NCBI GenBank assembly: GCA_009103225.1
Contig: RHPI01000773.1
Span: 509,221-573,220 of the forward strand
DNA: 64,000 nt
DNA from: Chlorokybus atmophyticus
Lineage: Eukaryota > Streptophyta > Chlorokybophyceae > Chlorokybales > Chlorokybaceae
Reading direction: 5' to 3'
Under the pieces are notes generated by a model. That model saw nothing but the letters and a program-made list of their open reading frames with translations. It did no database searches and had not been told where the DNA came from. Positions 44,434 to 57,245 of this stretch are shown piece after piece. How positions within the stretch are numbered: position 1 is the stretch's first letter; each line of letters opens with the position of its first letter. A program made the translations under genes and the position numbers.

Positions 44434-46352
44434 GTGGGGAGTGTAGGAGGGATGTTGGCAAAGCTTCCCGCCACTCGGCCGGCCTTGAGAGAGAAGATAT
44501 CGTCAATTGTGGCGATGGTGGACAACCGAGGGGGGCACATCAGCCTGGATGGCTTCGTGCCGGATGTTGTCTTGGTGGATACAGGTGCCCAACCTGTCAT
44601 TTTGGGTGCTAGAGCTGTCACAGGGATGGGACTCAGCCCCAAGGAGTGGGAGCCATGCCCGGTCATGATCAATACCTCGGCGGGAACCGTAGAGGCCGTG
44701 TGCGGCATAATGGTGCAGCCGGTGGACATATGCTTTACTGCGTTGGGAGGTGCTACCACGACCTTCAAGGTTCGATGCCTCATCACGGATGCGAAGGGGT
44801 ATGATGTGCTGCTCGGACAAGACTTCTTGTTCCCCGTCGGCGGCGGCGTTGACAATTGGATCGAACAAGGGTTCTTTCGGCCGCGTTGGCGTGTGGGAGG
44901 AGGTGAGAAGGCCTACTTTCCGTTGAGCATCACGCAAGGGGGTGTATAAAGGTCTCCAACATCCGCATCTGCTGTTTGGGCGTGCTTGAGTCGCCGTTCA
45001 GTCAAGGGATGGCTTGGTGACAGCACCGACTTGTACTACGACCATGTGGAGGAGGAGGAGAGTGTCTCCACGCACAAGGAGGAGGGGAGACCTCCGAAGC
45101 TGGTCTATATGGCTCAAACTCAGTCGCAAGAGCTGGAAATGGCTGCACAACACCGTGCTCAGCGGCAACAAGAGGCTCGAGACAAGGTTAGCCAAGCATG
45201 GATGAAGGATGTGATGGCATTGGAGCCGCCGTTGCTGCTCAAGGGTGTGAGAGTTGTTCATCCGCCTATCAACTACAACACCATCGAGTGGAAGGTGCCC
45301 GAGGATGGTGTCGTGATGGTGGAGCTGTTTGGTGGCATTGCAAGTGGGCTTGCGGCCGCGTTGAATGCCGGCATCAAGGTGCGGCGCTACGTCTATGTAG
45401 ACCCTTCGCCAATGGCACAACAAGGTGCACAACATCATGTGAGGATTTTGTTGAAGAAGTATCCAGATCTGCTACATGAGGGTGCGGTGAAGGGCTTTCA
45501 AAGCACATGGCCGCAAGACATTTGCTTGGTGGGGCCACATCATCTCGCGGCAATCGGCCATGTGGATTTGCTGGTAGCGGGGTGGGAATGCCAAGGGCAT
45601 TCACGGGCTGGTCATGGCAAGGGATTGATGGATACACGCTCGTCATTGTTTTGGGAGTTGGTGCGCGTCATCAACATGATTCAGCAAGGCCAAGAGCAGC
45701 TCATGGCGTACATCATTAAAAACGTACCAGCTGAAGACGACAAGCGCAAGCGCGTGCGAGAGGACTATCTGTTGGTGAGAAATGTTTTAGGCCATGAGCT
45801 GGTCATAGATGCGGTACGGCATGGTTCGCGCGCGCATCGGCTGCGTGTGAAGTGGACAAACCTCGCGCCTATTGAGGTACTTCGCACGGTGCAGCAAGAG
45901 TATAAAAGACCGCAAGGTTTGACAGTCAACCAGGTGCTGGAGCATGGGCGCACAGCACAACAGGTCAGCAAGGCTGATCGGCCGCCTCAGGAGGTGGTGA
46001 ACCAGGTTGGGCACGACATGGCGGCGTTGTCGACATTGGTAACATACCCAGGCTCTTATGCATTCCGCAAGGGAGGGCCAGGGCTGGTGTGGGACTCGCG
46101 AAACTGCAGGTTGGAAGAGCCAACACCGGTGAGCGCGAGCGTGCGATGGGGTTTTTTTCCGGTGCCACAGCGGCGCCAGGGCTGAGTGATCAACAGCGCC
46201 GAGTGCTGCTAGGACAAGCCATGGACCAAAATAGCATGGTGTGGCTTATGGTTGTCTGCTTTGGCGGCACAAGAGTTGGTGGCAAGCATCATGCCGATGT
46301 GACAGCAAGCGCGTCGGGAGCCTGCGCCTCTGTCGAGGGGGTGGGAGCATGA
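44434..46352 (+). pseudogene. Gypsy2 aspartic protease and DNMT3-like methyltransferase domain
   Basis: GTG at 44434, first ATG 44452. Protease active site VLVDTGAQPVILG and the flap-side LLGQDF. A TAA at 44947-44949 is followed by the same frame. Methyltransferase: motif I MVELFGGIASGLAAALN, motif IV DLLVAGWECQGHSRAG, the stretch following it TRSSLFWELVRVI, motif VI region YIIKNVPAEDD, motif VIII region RHGSRAHRLRVKW. A frameshift near 46125 moves to the frame with ERERAMGFFSG and the motif X-like LLGQAMDQNSMVW. The catalytic ENV Glu is replaced by Lys (codon 45718-45720), so this copy should be inactive even if expressed. Confidence 0.88.
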
Positions 46353-46469
46353 TGTACAGCATGAGGAGAGTAAGGGGGTGTCTTTTTCACCTGTGACAGC
46401 TGCAAGTGGCAAGAAAGCGGCTGTGGATGGTGCCTTGAAGCAGGAGAAGGCCACCGACCAGACCATGGA

Positions 46470-47760
46470 GTGGTGTATAGATCATTGAATGAGAAGACCA
46501 AGACTGATCGGTACCCTATGCCTATCCCTGAGGCCATTTTTGATGACATCGGTGGTGCAAAGGTGTTCTCCATTGTGGACTTGAGGCAGGGTTTTAACCA
46601 GATAGCCATCAAGCCAGAGGACCGTGGCAAGACAGCGTTTTGGGGAGTGGATCAGCTCTACCAATGGAAGGTCATGCCGTTCGGCTTGAAGAATGCACCT
46701 GTGAAGTTTCAGCGTGTGATGGACCGTGTGCTTCGTGGTCTACCCTATGCACGGTGCTACATCGATGACATATTGGTGTTTAGCCACACGATGGAGGAGC
46801 ATCTTGTACACTTGGAGCGCGTGTTCAAGCGCGTGCGCGAGAGCGGCATGAGGTGTCACCCGGAGAAGTGCTTGTTCGGAGCTGATCACATCCCTTATCT
46901 CGGCCATGAGATAGTGCCGGATGGCGTCCGTGTGCAGCAAGCAGCAAAGGTGGATGCATTGGTGCAAGTGCCTGCACCGACAGACATTAGCTGACTACGG
47001 GCGTTTCTCGGCTTGGCGAACTACTATTGGAGGTTCGTGGAGGGGTATAGCAAGATTGCAAAGCCCTTGAATGAGTTGTTGAAGAAGGACAAGGCCTGGT
47101 GCTGGTCGGAGGAGTGCCAACATGCCTTTGAGCTTCTCAAGGAGAAGCTATGCACCGCGCCGGTGTTGAGACGGGCGGACTACAACCGTCCCTTCATCCT
47201 ACACACAGATTGGAGCCGGTTGGGCATTGGGCCGTGTTGTGTCAACATGACGACAACGGGAAGGAGTACGTGGTCGCATACGGCAGCCGAAGCAACAACA
47301 ACGCTGAGGCGAACTACAGCTCCTACGAGGGGGAGTGTTTGGCAGTAGTTTGGGCCATCGTTCACTTCAGACCGTTCCTCTATGGCCGTCCCTTCACACT
47401 TATCACCGACCATCAGCCCTTGAAGTGGTCGATGACCAATGACAAGCTCACAGGGAAGCATGCCAGGTGGGCGTTTATACTGCAGGAGTATGATTTTGAA
47501 ATTGAACCCCGAGCTGGTGTTGACAACATGGACACGGATGGGCTGAGTAGGAACCCAAACCCTTCATTGTTGGATGAGAGTGAGGCGAGGCATGACTATG
47601 GCAAGCCCGTGGCTGGGTTTTTGGCCTACCGTGTGGCCTCTTTGCTGGTGTTGGCGGGTCGGTGGAAGCATGCGCATCCACGCGCGCAAACGCAGCTGGA
47701 GAGAGCGACAACGATGGTGCGATGCCGCCTTTGGAGGCTGCACCAGCCCCAACGGTCAAT
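46470..47760 (+). pseudogene. Gypsy2 reverse transcriptase and RNase H
   Basis: TKTDRYPMPIPEAIFDD, FSIVDLRQGFNQIAI, VMPFGLKNAPVKFQR and the catalytic CYIDDILVFS near 46758. A TGA at 46992-46994 stands where gypsy1 has Arg (LTRLHAFLG). RNase H follows: [13 protein letters not shown], a frameshift near 47225, then [19 protein letters not shown] and TLITDHQPLKW. About 190 residues before the RT core (the thumb-side N-terminus) are deleted. Confidence 0.92.
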
Positions 47761-48491
47761 GACATTGAAGGGGAGGAAGCCGAGGCTTCAAAGAACATTT
47801 GGAGGGATGAGCAAGTGCTTGCTCACCTCAAGACCGGGCTGTATCAAGCTGGTTGCAGCACAGCGACGGGAGATCGCGTGTGGCAACGCGCGCAACGCTA
47901 TCGGTGGGAGGGAGACCACCTTGTGCGCTTGATGCCGGATGGTGGTGTGAGGATTGTGCCTCAACCACATAAGAGGAAGCCGCTTGTGTAGGTGCATCAT
48001 GAGAAGATGGGCCACTTTGGTGTCAAGAGGACACTTGGGCTTGTGCAATCAGCATATTAGTGGGCTGGCATGCAATCTACCGTGGCGGGAGTTGTTGCAA
48101 GTTGTGTGGAGTGCGATAGGGTGAAGGCAAGCTTCAATACCAAGCACCCACAGCTGCACCCTCTGCCTATCGAAGGACTATTCTATTGGTGGAGCCTAGA
48201 TCTGGCCGGAGATCTACCAGTCAGCAAGAGAGGCAACCGCTATGTGCTCGTGATGATAGAGCACTTTTCAAAGTAGGTCGAGGTCGTGGCGCTGCCATCG
48301 AAGGAAAGCAAGCTTGTAGCTGAAGCTTGCATTGACCAAGTACTGAGCAGATTCGGTGCTTGTGCTGAGGTTCTCACTGACCAAGGCACCGAGTTTCGTG
48401 GCCAGTTTGATGACTTGTTGGCGCAAGCCTTCATCGACCATCGAAGGACTTCCCGTGACCATCCTCAAGCCGATGGGCTTGCTAAGAGAAT
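47662..48491 (+). pseudogene. Gypsy2 integrase, N-terminal and catalytic part
   Basis: Zinc-binding H2C2 region (HHEKMGHFGVKR, CVECDRVKASF) with TAG codons at 47989-47991 and 48058-48060. The core has LDLAGD, VLTDQGTEFRG and DHPQADGLA. Another TAG at 48274-48276 falls where gypsy1 has Trp (HFSKWVE); the stop at 48058 also replaces a Trp. Cut at 48491 by gypsy1 and resumes at 59534. Confidence 0.9.
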
Positions 48492-49301
48492 TGTCGGGTC
48501 GAGGGGAGTCGAGGGTCACGCTGTCTCGGACAGTTGCATGGACAGCTATGCTTGCTGGACATGCTGCTGCGTTACCTGCGTTACGTGCCGCAAAAGCAAA
48601 AGATGACCCCAACCCTCATGGTGACAAGTGCTTTGTGCAGCTGGTCTGCTGCTGCTAGGTAGTACGGGCTGGTGGAGTCGGTGTTCTCCCTAGTGTACAT
48701 GCTGTGCTGTAGCATACAAAGTCAACAAGCCACTACTATAGGTAATGCTGTTTACACAGTTCTTTGCATGAGTGGAAGAGAAATTACACTGTTAAGTGAG
48801 GTGAATGAGCAACACGTGGATGCTATGCCCTGACTAATACCAACAAGCACACCGCGACCAAGTACACAAAGCTCACAGCAAAGACAAGCACAGTGCACGA
48901 GAACATGCACAGGCTCTTACACGGTGAGGGGATTCATGGGAACCGGGACGGTGTGTTTCGTAGTTCAAGTCGCTTTACAAGCTCTTAGCTTTCTCACTTA
49001 CAGTGTCACCAGCTGATCCGGTAAACACTGTGCCTACTTATACAAGTCAACTCAAGACTGTCCAGAACATAAGCTAACGGTCATATCGAGGCTACTTCCA
49101 CAGAAAATCCGCACTCGATATAGAACCCAACTTATAACTGAACTCACAACTGAACAGCTACGCGCGGTGCCTATGTAGGCTATGGTCATGAGCTACTTTA
49201 TAGACACGACCTAGCTACTGGTCAGAGACGCGCGCGGGTTGTCATGCTGGTAAGCCGGGTGAGGGTCTTGCTGTAGGCATGCCCGGACGATGGGCCTGAC
49301 A
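48492..49301 (-). repeat. Gypsy1 terminal repeat A1-B1, 810 bp
   Basis: TGTCGGG..CCTGACA, inverted TGTC/GACA ends. Followed by gc and a second A block. The B part contains a TATA-like cttatacaag near 49037. B1 and B2 differ by roughly 3-4 percent and A1 and A2 by roughly 8 percent, counted by eye. Confidence 0.9.
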
Positions 49302-49303
49302 GC

Positions 49304-49545
49304 TGTCGGGTCGAGGGGAGTCGAGGGTCACGCTTTCGGACAGCTGCATGGACAGCCATGCTGTGCTGGACATGCTGCTGCGCCACCTGCGTAACGCGCA
49401 GCAAAAACAGAAAGATGACCTCAACCCTGAAGGTGACAAGTGCTTCGTGCAGCTGGTGTGCTGCTGCTGGGTAGTACGGGGAGGTGGAGTCGGTGTTCTC
49501 CCTAGTGTACATGCTGTGCTGTAGCACACAAAGTCAACAAGCCAC
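49304..49545 (-). repeat. Gypsy1 repeat block A2
   Basis: 242 bp direct copy of A1, directly abutting the element's polypurine tract. The junction with B1 forms the perfect palindrome GACAGCTGTC (49298-49307). Confidence 0.9.
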
Positions 49546-49589
49546 CCCCCCTGGGCTCTGGGGGAGGTTCTAGCTCCAGAGCTCAGCTG

Positions 49590-51434
49590 CTAGCGCAAGT
49601 GAGGAGGGCCGTTGGTACGGCAATCGTCGCACCAATATTCCTCCATAGGTATCGTATCCAAAGGTGGCTCCAGGCAGTAGCAATGCAGGCCCTTGTTGCA
49701 GCCATCGCAGAGCATCATGAGTGCGTCGTCGTCGGCGCTGCCACAGCATTCACATCGTGTGCTGCGCGAGGGACGAGGGTGTTGGATACGCCCGAAGCCG
49801 GCTACGTAAGGATGGTGACATGGCGCACAGTTCACCATGTTGTCCTTCAACCTCTCTCCGTTTTTACCAAGGAGGTCCAGCACCCCTGTGGGGTACACTT
49901 TGAGTACCTTGTAGACGGTGCGGCCTACGGAGGTGTCAAGCGTGTCTTTGGTGGCTGCCATGCAATAGGCACAGTCCCCCGCTTGGAACCGCCGCTGGCG
50001 CTCCTTGTAGAAGCCGCTGCGTACGCGCTCGTAGCGCAGCGTGTCGCGATGCTGCTCGATGTGCAGGTTGTTGAAGGCCATGGGGACAGTGCGCTCGAAA
50101 AGCGCTGCGCGCGTGGTGATGTCGTGGTGCATCCAGTCCGGGTCGTCGAGGTTGTTCACGACGCGATCCACCTCCTGCTGCGCACGGAAGGGGAGCAATG
50201 GTGGTCGCCCGAACAGCAGGTAGTACGGGCTGTACTCCCGCAGAGCCGCCTGCTTCGACAATCGATATCCAAGGGCCACCCACGGGAGGTGGTCATCCCA
50301 AGTGTTCTTCTCGTACTCCAGCACGTATTGGCGGAGTGCCTTCTTGATGGTCTGTACTGTACGCTCGGCGAGGCCGTCGGCTTGAGGGTGATCACGCGAG
50401 GTACGGCGGTGGTCGATGAAACATTTGTCCAAGAGGGTGTCGAATTCCCCTCTGAACTCAGTACCTTGGTCAGTGATGACCTCGGCGCAGCTGCCAAATC
50501 GGCTGAGAACGCGAGAGAGGAAGGCTTGAGACACCCCCCTACTGCTCTTGTCGGGTAATGGTACCAGCTCCACCCATTTGGAGAAGTGCTCGATCATGAC
50601 CAGGATGTACCGGTTGCCACACGCTGAGGGTGCCAAGTCCCCCAAAATGTCGAGTCCCCATCGGTAAAAGAGACCGGAGATGGGGAGTGGGTGCAAGGTG
50701 GCGCTACGCGTGTTGAGGCTGGCGCGCACCATGTCACACTGCTGGCAGTGGCTGACGAACCCCTGCACCTGTTTTGTTAACCCATACCACCAATATTGTG
50801 CCCGCACTAGGCTGACTGTACGCTTGACACCGAAGTTCCCAAGCTCAGTGTGGAGGGAAGTGATGTTGCCCTCTCGCGTGACCGGTGTCGGCACTTCATT
50901 GTCTTTGTCGTGGAAGCGGCGATACAGCTTGTCACCTGCCCATCGATAGTGACGGGTGCGTTGGGTGACTCGGTCCTTCTCTCGAGCGTTCATGCCGGAG
51001 GGAAGCTGGCCCCTTTGCAGAAAGGAGAGTGATGGCTTGTCCTGCCATATGTCCTGCCTGGTGTGAGTGGGCGCCAGCTCTGTGTTATCGACGTCACTGT
51101 CGGCTGCGTGGGCGTCTCCCAAAGGTGTGGTTGTAGCAGGGTCGGTAGGCTCAAGGGCAGGAATTTCCTCTGCCACTGCTGAGGCCATGGTGTTGGTCTT
51201 GCGCCCCGAGCGCAACGCGGCAGCAGCAAACATTGCTGTCATGGTGGGGGCTGTTGCTGCAGGGACGAGCTCATGACGAGCTCTAGTTGCATCATTGGTG
51301 CTGAGGTGAGGGTTGCGACTGAGGCCATCGGCGTCTTGGTTGGTGAGGCCAGCGCGGTGGTCGATCTCGAAGTCGTATTCCTGCAACAGCAGGGCCCATC
51401 GAGCAAGTTTCCCTGTCAGATGTTGGTTGGTCAT
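49590..51434 (-). pseudogene. Gypsy1 RNase H C-terminus, integrase and PHD finger
   Basis: Continues the upstream Pol frame through a TGA at 51477-51479 (R in gypsy2). RNase H end: WALLLQEYDFEIDHRAG. Integrase: zinc site with CQQCDMVRAS, DDE core LDILGDLAP, VITDQGTEFRGEF and DHPQADGLAERTVQ, then a GPY/F-like module (VYKVLKVYPTGVLDLL). C-terminal PHD finger (C4HC3), about 49593-49760: CECCGSADDD, LCDGCNKGLHCYC and YWCDDC, with the usual Trp two before the last Cys pair. PHD fingers read histone H3 tails, so this may steer integration to certain chromatin as chromodomains do in chromoviruses. Confidence 0.95.
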
Positions 51435-51476
51435 CAGCCACTTGAGGGGCTGATGATCGGTGATCAGTTGGAACTG

Positions 51477-54400
51477 TCAACCAAGGTGGAAAGGTCGAAA
51501 GAAGGAGATGGCCCACACTGCAGCGAGGCACTCCCCTTCGCAGCTGCTGTAGTTGGCCTCGGCGCTGTTGTTGCTGCGGCTGGCGTATGACACCACCCGC
51601 TCCTTCTTGTTCTCATCGTGCTGCACCAGCACCGCTCCCATCCCCAGCTTGCTCCAATCGGTGTGAAAGATGAAGGGCTTGGCGTAGTCCGGACGTTGAA
51701 GGATGGGAGCGCTGGTGAGCCTGCTCTTCAGCTCCTCGAAGGCCTGCTGTTGCGGCTCCTTCCACGCGAACTCCACCTCCTTCTTCAGTAGCTCGTTGAG
51801 GGGCCTTGCAATCTTCGCGAAGTCCTTCACGAACCGGCGATAGTAGTTGGCAAGTCCCAAGAAAGCGTGCAGACGTGTGAGGTCTGTCGGGGCAGGGATA
51901 GCTGCCAGAGCCTCTACTTTTGCCTGCTGCATATACACACCATGGGGCACAATCATGTGCCCTAAGTACGGCACCTTGTGGGTGAAGAAGGTACACTTGT
52001 CGGGGTGTACGGTCATCCCCACTCCCTTGAGTCGTTCCAGCACCGCTTCGATGTGCTGAAGATGCTCCTCGTTGCTGCGGCTGAAAATGAGGATGTCATC
52101 GATGTAGCACCGCGTGCAGTCTAGCCCCTTCAAGGCCTTGTCCATGACGCGTTGAAAATTGGCGGGGGCATTCTTTAGCCCGAACGGCATTACCTTCCAT
52201 TGGTACAACTGTCCGTGGCCCCAGAAGGAGGTCTTGTGCTTGTTCTCGTCCTTGATGGCGATTTGGTTGTACCCTTGACGCATGTCCAGGATGCTGAAGA
52301 CGGTGCAGTCTCCCACATCATCGAAAATACCCTCTGCTGTAGGCATGGGGTACCTGTCTTGCTTGGTCTTGTTGTTGAGGGGGCGATAGTCGCCACACAT
52401 GCGTCGCTCTGTCCAGTTGCCTGCTGAATCCTTATTCAGTGGCATGACGGTTGCTGCTGCAAAGTCCGATGTGGACTCTTTGATAAGGCCTGCATCAAGC
52501 AGCGCCTTACATCTCTGTTCCACCAAGTCCTCTTCCAACTTGGAGAGCCTGTATTGTCGTCGGAACACCGGCTCAGTGTCCACCAGCTCGATGTCCATCT
52601 GGTACACGGAGCATGTACCTAATTCCTTCACATTAAAGCTGAATTGGCTCCTCCATTTGTTGAGGAGAGCCTCCAGCTTCTCTCGAGTGTCTTCTGTGGC
52701 CAACGGGCCAATGGCATGGTCCCAGGAGGTTGCATTGGCAACCACGGGAATGTCCTCCACTGTCACTGCTGCTTGCTCCTTCATTTGGACCACCTCGAGG
52801 GCTGTGTGAGCTGCCTTGGTGTCGGTTACGCGATCAGCCCACCCCCCAGCCAAGTGTTCGAGATCCTCGAAGGACACGTGGCGGTCCTGCAATGCGAAGC
52901 TCAGCTCTAGCAGCCATGCCATGCTGTTCTGGTCCATGGCGCGACCAAGCAGCTGGCATTGCTGACTATCTGTCAGCGATGAGCCCGTGATGCTGTTGGG
53001 GAAGAATCCCATGGCGCGTTCACATTCGCGTGCGTTGGGTTCTTCCAGCCTGTTGGTGGTCGCATCGAACACCATCCCGTCACCACCGTTCCGAAATGCG
53101 TAGGAGCTCGGGTAGGACACCAATGTGGGGAGTGCGCGACGGGGCTGACCGGGCTGAATGCACGGGTAGAAGTGGTTGTGGTCATGACGCAGAACAGGTT
53201 GTGCTGTGCGGCCGGGGTCAAGGATGTCATCGACCAGCAGGTTGCGCGGCCGAGCGCTGCGTGTGTATTCGGCGGTCATGAGTTCCTCCACGGTGGCCAA
53301 GCCTGTCCATTTGGCACGTACACGATGTGCGCGCGAGCCATGTCGTGCTGCGTTCACCTTGAGTGGGTGCCCCAGAATGGAGCAAACTTGTCGGTAGCTG
53401 GAGGCCACGTGCGGACGCTTGTCGTCCTCTGAATGCACATTTTCGATGACGTACCCCAGGGGTCTGGAGATTTGATGGTGTTGAAGGAGGTGGATGATTC
53501 TCATCAGCTCCCAGAACAGCCCGGAGCGAGGGTTTTCGAGGCCTTGCCCCTTGCTTGCCCTGGAGTGCCCTTGGCATTCCCATCCAGCTATTAACAGGTC
53601 GACGTTGCCGAGGGATAGTAGGTGATCTTCAGTGATCAGCCAGATGTCCTGTGGCAATGCTTTGAGGCTGCCTTGCAGCGCCGAGAGGGGTAGTTGACGT
53701 GGATACCTTGCGTGCAGTTGGCGTAAGTGGTGCTTGAGGACCGTTTGCGCGTGTGGGTCTGGGTCGCAGTAATAGTATTTGACAACCTTCACGCCCGTGT
53801 TGAAGACCGCAGCAAGACCGCTGCCAATGCCTCCAAATAGCTCTAACACTGTGATGCCCTGTTGCCTGCGAAAGGTGTGGAACTCCACCACTCCGGTGGC
53901 CACCATATGGTGGTCCTGCACCTTGATGTGGCTTCGGTAGTTGGGGAAGCGCGTGGTGATCAGTGGATGGCTGAGCAAGACGTGCGCATCCACCTGTGCG
54001 CGCCAGCGCCGTTCAGCTGGGTCTTGTAATGCTACTTCCACGGTGGCATCCTCCTGCTCCTCGTTGTACGGGGTGGGAGAGGAGTCGACGGTTCGACACG
54101 GGGCCGTGGCACCAGCAGCGACTTGCGTCCGAGCGCCGTCGTATGTGGCCATTGCAGCCTCCCGGGTGCGGGCGTGGCTGCGTGTGGCCACGGCAGCCAC
54201 TTGACGTTGGGCGCGCGTGCGCGAGACCAACTCGAGAGGCAGGAAACCCTGCACCTCTCCGTCATCCTCATCCCAATGTGGCCGAAACCACGCTCGCTCT
54301 GTCAAGCAGTCGAGGCCCATGCCCACAGGGAAGTTGAAGTCCTGCTCAAGCAGAAAGCCGAAGGAGCCGGCATTGGTGACCACACATTGTTGGACGATCT

Positions 54401-54698
54401 CGGTCGTGTGGGTTGGGTCCAGCCCTGTCAACCGAATGCAAAAGGCCTCCCTGGTGACTCCCATCACCTTATCTCGGCTACCTGTAGCAGTGTCCAACAC
54501 GTACGGGCAAGGCACCAAGTCGGAGCTGTTTATCCCGAGGGACCGCGCGAGGAAGCGCCCGATGATGACAGGCTGTGCTCCGGTGTCCAACATTACTCGC
54601 TTGGGTGCCAGGCCGTTGATGGTAACAAGCTTGCCTTGGTTGGCCACCATGGCAGCATTGGCGTCGATACGCAGCCTCTTCATACGAGTTGTCTGCAC
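51477..54698 (-). pseudogene. Gypsy1 protease, DNMT3-like methyltransferase, reverse transcriptase, RNase H
   Basis: 1,073 uninterrupted codons. Residues 38-41: protease DTGA. Residues 281-603: methyltransferase with motif I VLELFGGIGSGLAAVF (284-299), motif IV AGWECQGHS (Cys375), NPRSGLFWELMR, motif VI VIENV (419-421), motif VIII region RHGSRAHRVRAKW, ECERAMGFFPN and motif X-like LLGRAMDQNSM (583-593). The order and the RSxLFxE stretch resemble DNMT3/DRM enzymes. The usual Pro of the PC motif is Glu here. Residues 690-900: reverse transcriptase, YIDD at 865-868. RNase H begins near 990. It ends in TGA 51477-51479, probably a mutation. A start inside a fused Gag-Pol is likely, because the first codon here is GTG. 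Confidence 0.96.
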
Positions 54699-54984
54699 CT
54701 CTGACTCAGTTCTCTCAGCTGGGGGTGCTTAGCGCATGGCAGCCAGAGCTCCTCTGCCTACTGGGTCCGGAGAACCCCCGCCTTGCCCTCTCCCTCTGCC
54801 GAACCGATCGGCACTGGTTGTGGTGGCGGCGCAGGTGGATGCCGCCTCTGCGAAAATGGAATCCTGCTCGCGGGTGTACCCAATGGCTGTGGAGGAAACC
54901 CCGGTGGACCCGGTGTTTGTGGGCCTGCCTCGCGTTCAGCTCGCTCCGCGGCGTACGTCCAGCGGACAGCATGAGCCGCCTCTC

Positions 54985-57213
54985 AGACCAACGTCCCTTC
55001 CCACGTGGCCGTGGGCTCGGTGTCCGTGTCGGTCCAATGATGATATTGAGGCATGGGCTGCAGGTATACGCCGCGTAGTAGCTGTCGCCGCATGTCGTGA
55101 GTGATGGTGGGGACTCGCAAGATCCCTGCCATGTAGGCATCCCACCTTCCTTGTACCACTCCCACATCGAGCACGGTCATGGCGCGCGCGCGTAGGGTGC
55201 GCTGGAGGTTAGTCTGAAGGGGTGCAACTCATGAGCAATGGCGATGCGCCGCCGTTGGCGTGCGGCTTCCAATCCTGGCAGCCGCAGCATTGCCTCTTGC
55301 ATTCCCTCCAGCGTGTCCGGGGCTGTGGTGGCAGCCTCGTCGTAGGCTTGTCGCAGCGAGCGAACGAATGCCTCCAACCATGATGCTCGGTTGCCAAAGG
55401 CAAACAGGGGGACAGCAGGGTGATTGCAACGAGCCATGTCACGAGACGGGCTAGAGCGGCGCTGCCCTCTTGCATCCCCATCATCTGTCTTAATGTGTTG
55501 CCCTCAGGCCTGTGCAACATGACTGCTTGCCGGATGAGTGCGGTACGGAGTTGTTGCTCCCCCACCATACCAGCTCCTCCTCGTTGTGTAATGTCCCCTT
55601 GCGGGGTGAGGTACCCTCGCCCTGCATCGCGTTGATCCTCAGGCATGTCTTCGACCAAAGGAGGCAGCAGGGGGGCGATTACCCCCCTCAATTGTTGCGC
55701 CAACGCCTTCGCTTGGTCTGCAACAGTTGCTTGCCTTGGCTGTTCGATGGCGACTGCTGTGGAGTAGGTTGTGGTCAGCGCCGTGGAGGCGCTGGCAACA
55801 TTTGCCGGCATTACGGGTGGTACGCTAACGGCGTGTGCTGCTTCGTACGCCTGTCGGCGCGCGTCCACTTGGGCAGCTTGGTCCACTTGATAACGATGGG
55901 CTTGTTCGAGAGCAGAGAAACGCTGTTGACAACTGCCTGGAGTGAGCCCCCGGAGCGCGGGATCAGCGCCTAGCGCGATGTCTGACATGGTGACCACGAG
56001 GTCTTGTATTTTGTAGCGCTGGAGTCCGAGTGGGTCCAGTGGCGTGGGCTCGAAGTCGATCTGTTGAGCGGGCATGGGTTGCCGCGGGTGACTGGGTGCG
56101 CCCTGTAATCGTGCGTGTAATGCCAAGAACAATTGAATGGCCAGCTCCAACACTGCAGGTCGCCGGTAGGTGACCCCGAAGAGACGATCCCTCATCTCTG
56201 GTGCAGTGCCGGCGAGGATTTCATCCTCCAGCTGCTGTTGTGTGGGTTCCGGCAGCGTGTGGTATTCTGGAGGTGGTAGGGGCAAGATGCCATCATCGCG
56301 TGCCACGCGCGTGGTGCGTTGCCCCCCTGATCCGTACGCAATGGTGGTGGGCTCCACGTTGCGTATAACCGACGCCCAGGCGCGTTCTGCTTGTGGTCCG
56401 CGTGGCACCTGCTGTGTGACGTCAAGTGCTGGTGGCGGTGCCATTCGAATCTCAGAAAGTGGTGCAGTGGGTGCAGCAGCACTACTGGAGGCGATGATGG
56501 TGGCACCTGCAGCAGTTGTTGTCACTGAGGTGGCGGCCGTGAGGGTGGCAGCAGTTGTGACCGCTGTGGTCGCGCCAATAGAAGCAGGAGTGGTGGATTC
56601 ACCACCCACGAACCCAATGCCCATGGTTGTTGCGGCGTGGGTGCTTTCCATCACCGGGGACAGCGTGGTGCCAAAAGTGTTGGCACCTGCTGTTGTGGTC
56701 GGTGTGGACGCCGACGGTGTCGTCGACGGCGTCGTCCCAGCAATGGTTGTGGCTGCTGAGGCAGCACCACTTGTGGCGTCCGACGATGCCGATGTTGACG
56801 ACGCGCCAGTTTCCCTGCGCGCACGTCTTGATGGTTGTACGCGTGACGGCGTGCGAGTGTCCGTATCCCGTTTTTGTGCCATCAGTGCCCACCTAGCAGC
56901 ATAGCAGGCTTGATAGTCCTGCTCCTTGTTCTCCTTCAGCTGTGCCACGCGCGCCATCAGGGCTGCCACATGGTCAATAGCTGGTGGATTGGTTGGTGCC
57001 TTTACAGCAGCAGCTCCAGCGCGAGGACGTCCCTCCGGTCCTTTGTGCTGTGGGGGGCGGTTTTTCCCTCTGTAGCCAGCTTCTTCCTTGCGAGCCCCAG
57101 CGTTGTTGTTGTTGTTGGGGTTGTGGCCACCAGCGTTGTTGCCGTTGTTGCGACCACCAGCGTTGTTGCTGTTGTTATAGCCGCCAGCGTGGTTGCTGTT
57201 GTTGTAGCCCCCG

Positions 57214-57245
<32 letters not shown>

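Larger units (their letters stand above)
44434..48491 (+). mobile_element. Ty3/gypsy element 'gypsy2' with methyltransferase, 5' part up to the nested insertion
   Basis: Order: protease 44434-44949, methyltransferase 45310-46250, reverse transcriptase 46470-47100, RNase H to about 47530, integrase to 48491. There it is split by gypsy1 in the codons following DHPQADGLA. The frame resumes at 59530 with the same TSD (GAAT). About 190 residues between methyltransferase and RT motifs are missing relative to gypsy1. LTRs and Gag were not identified. Multiple stops and shifts: a relic. Confidence 0.92.
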
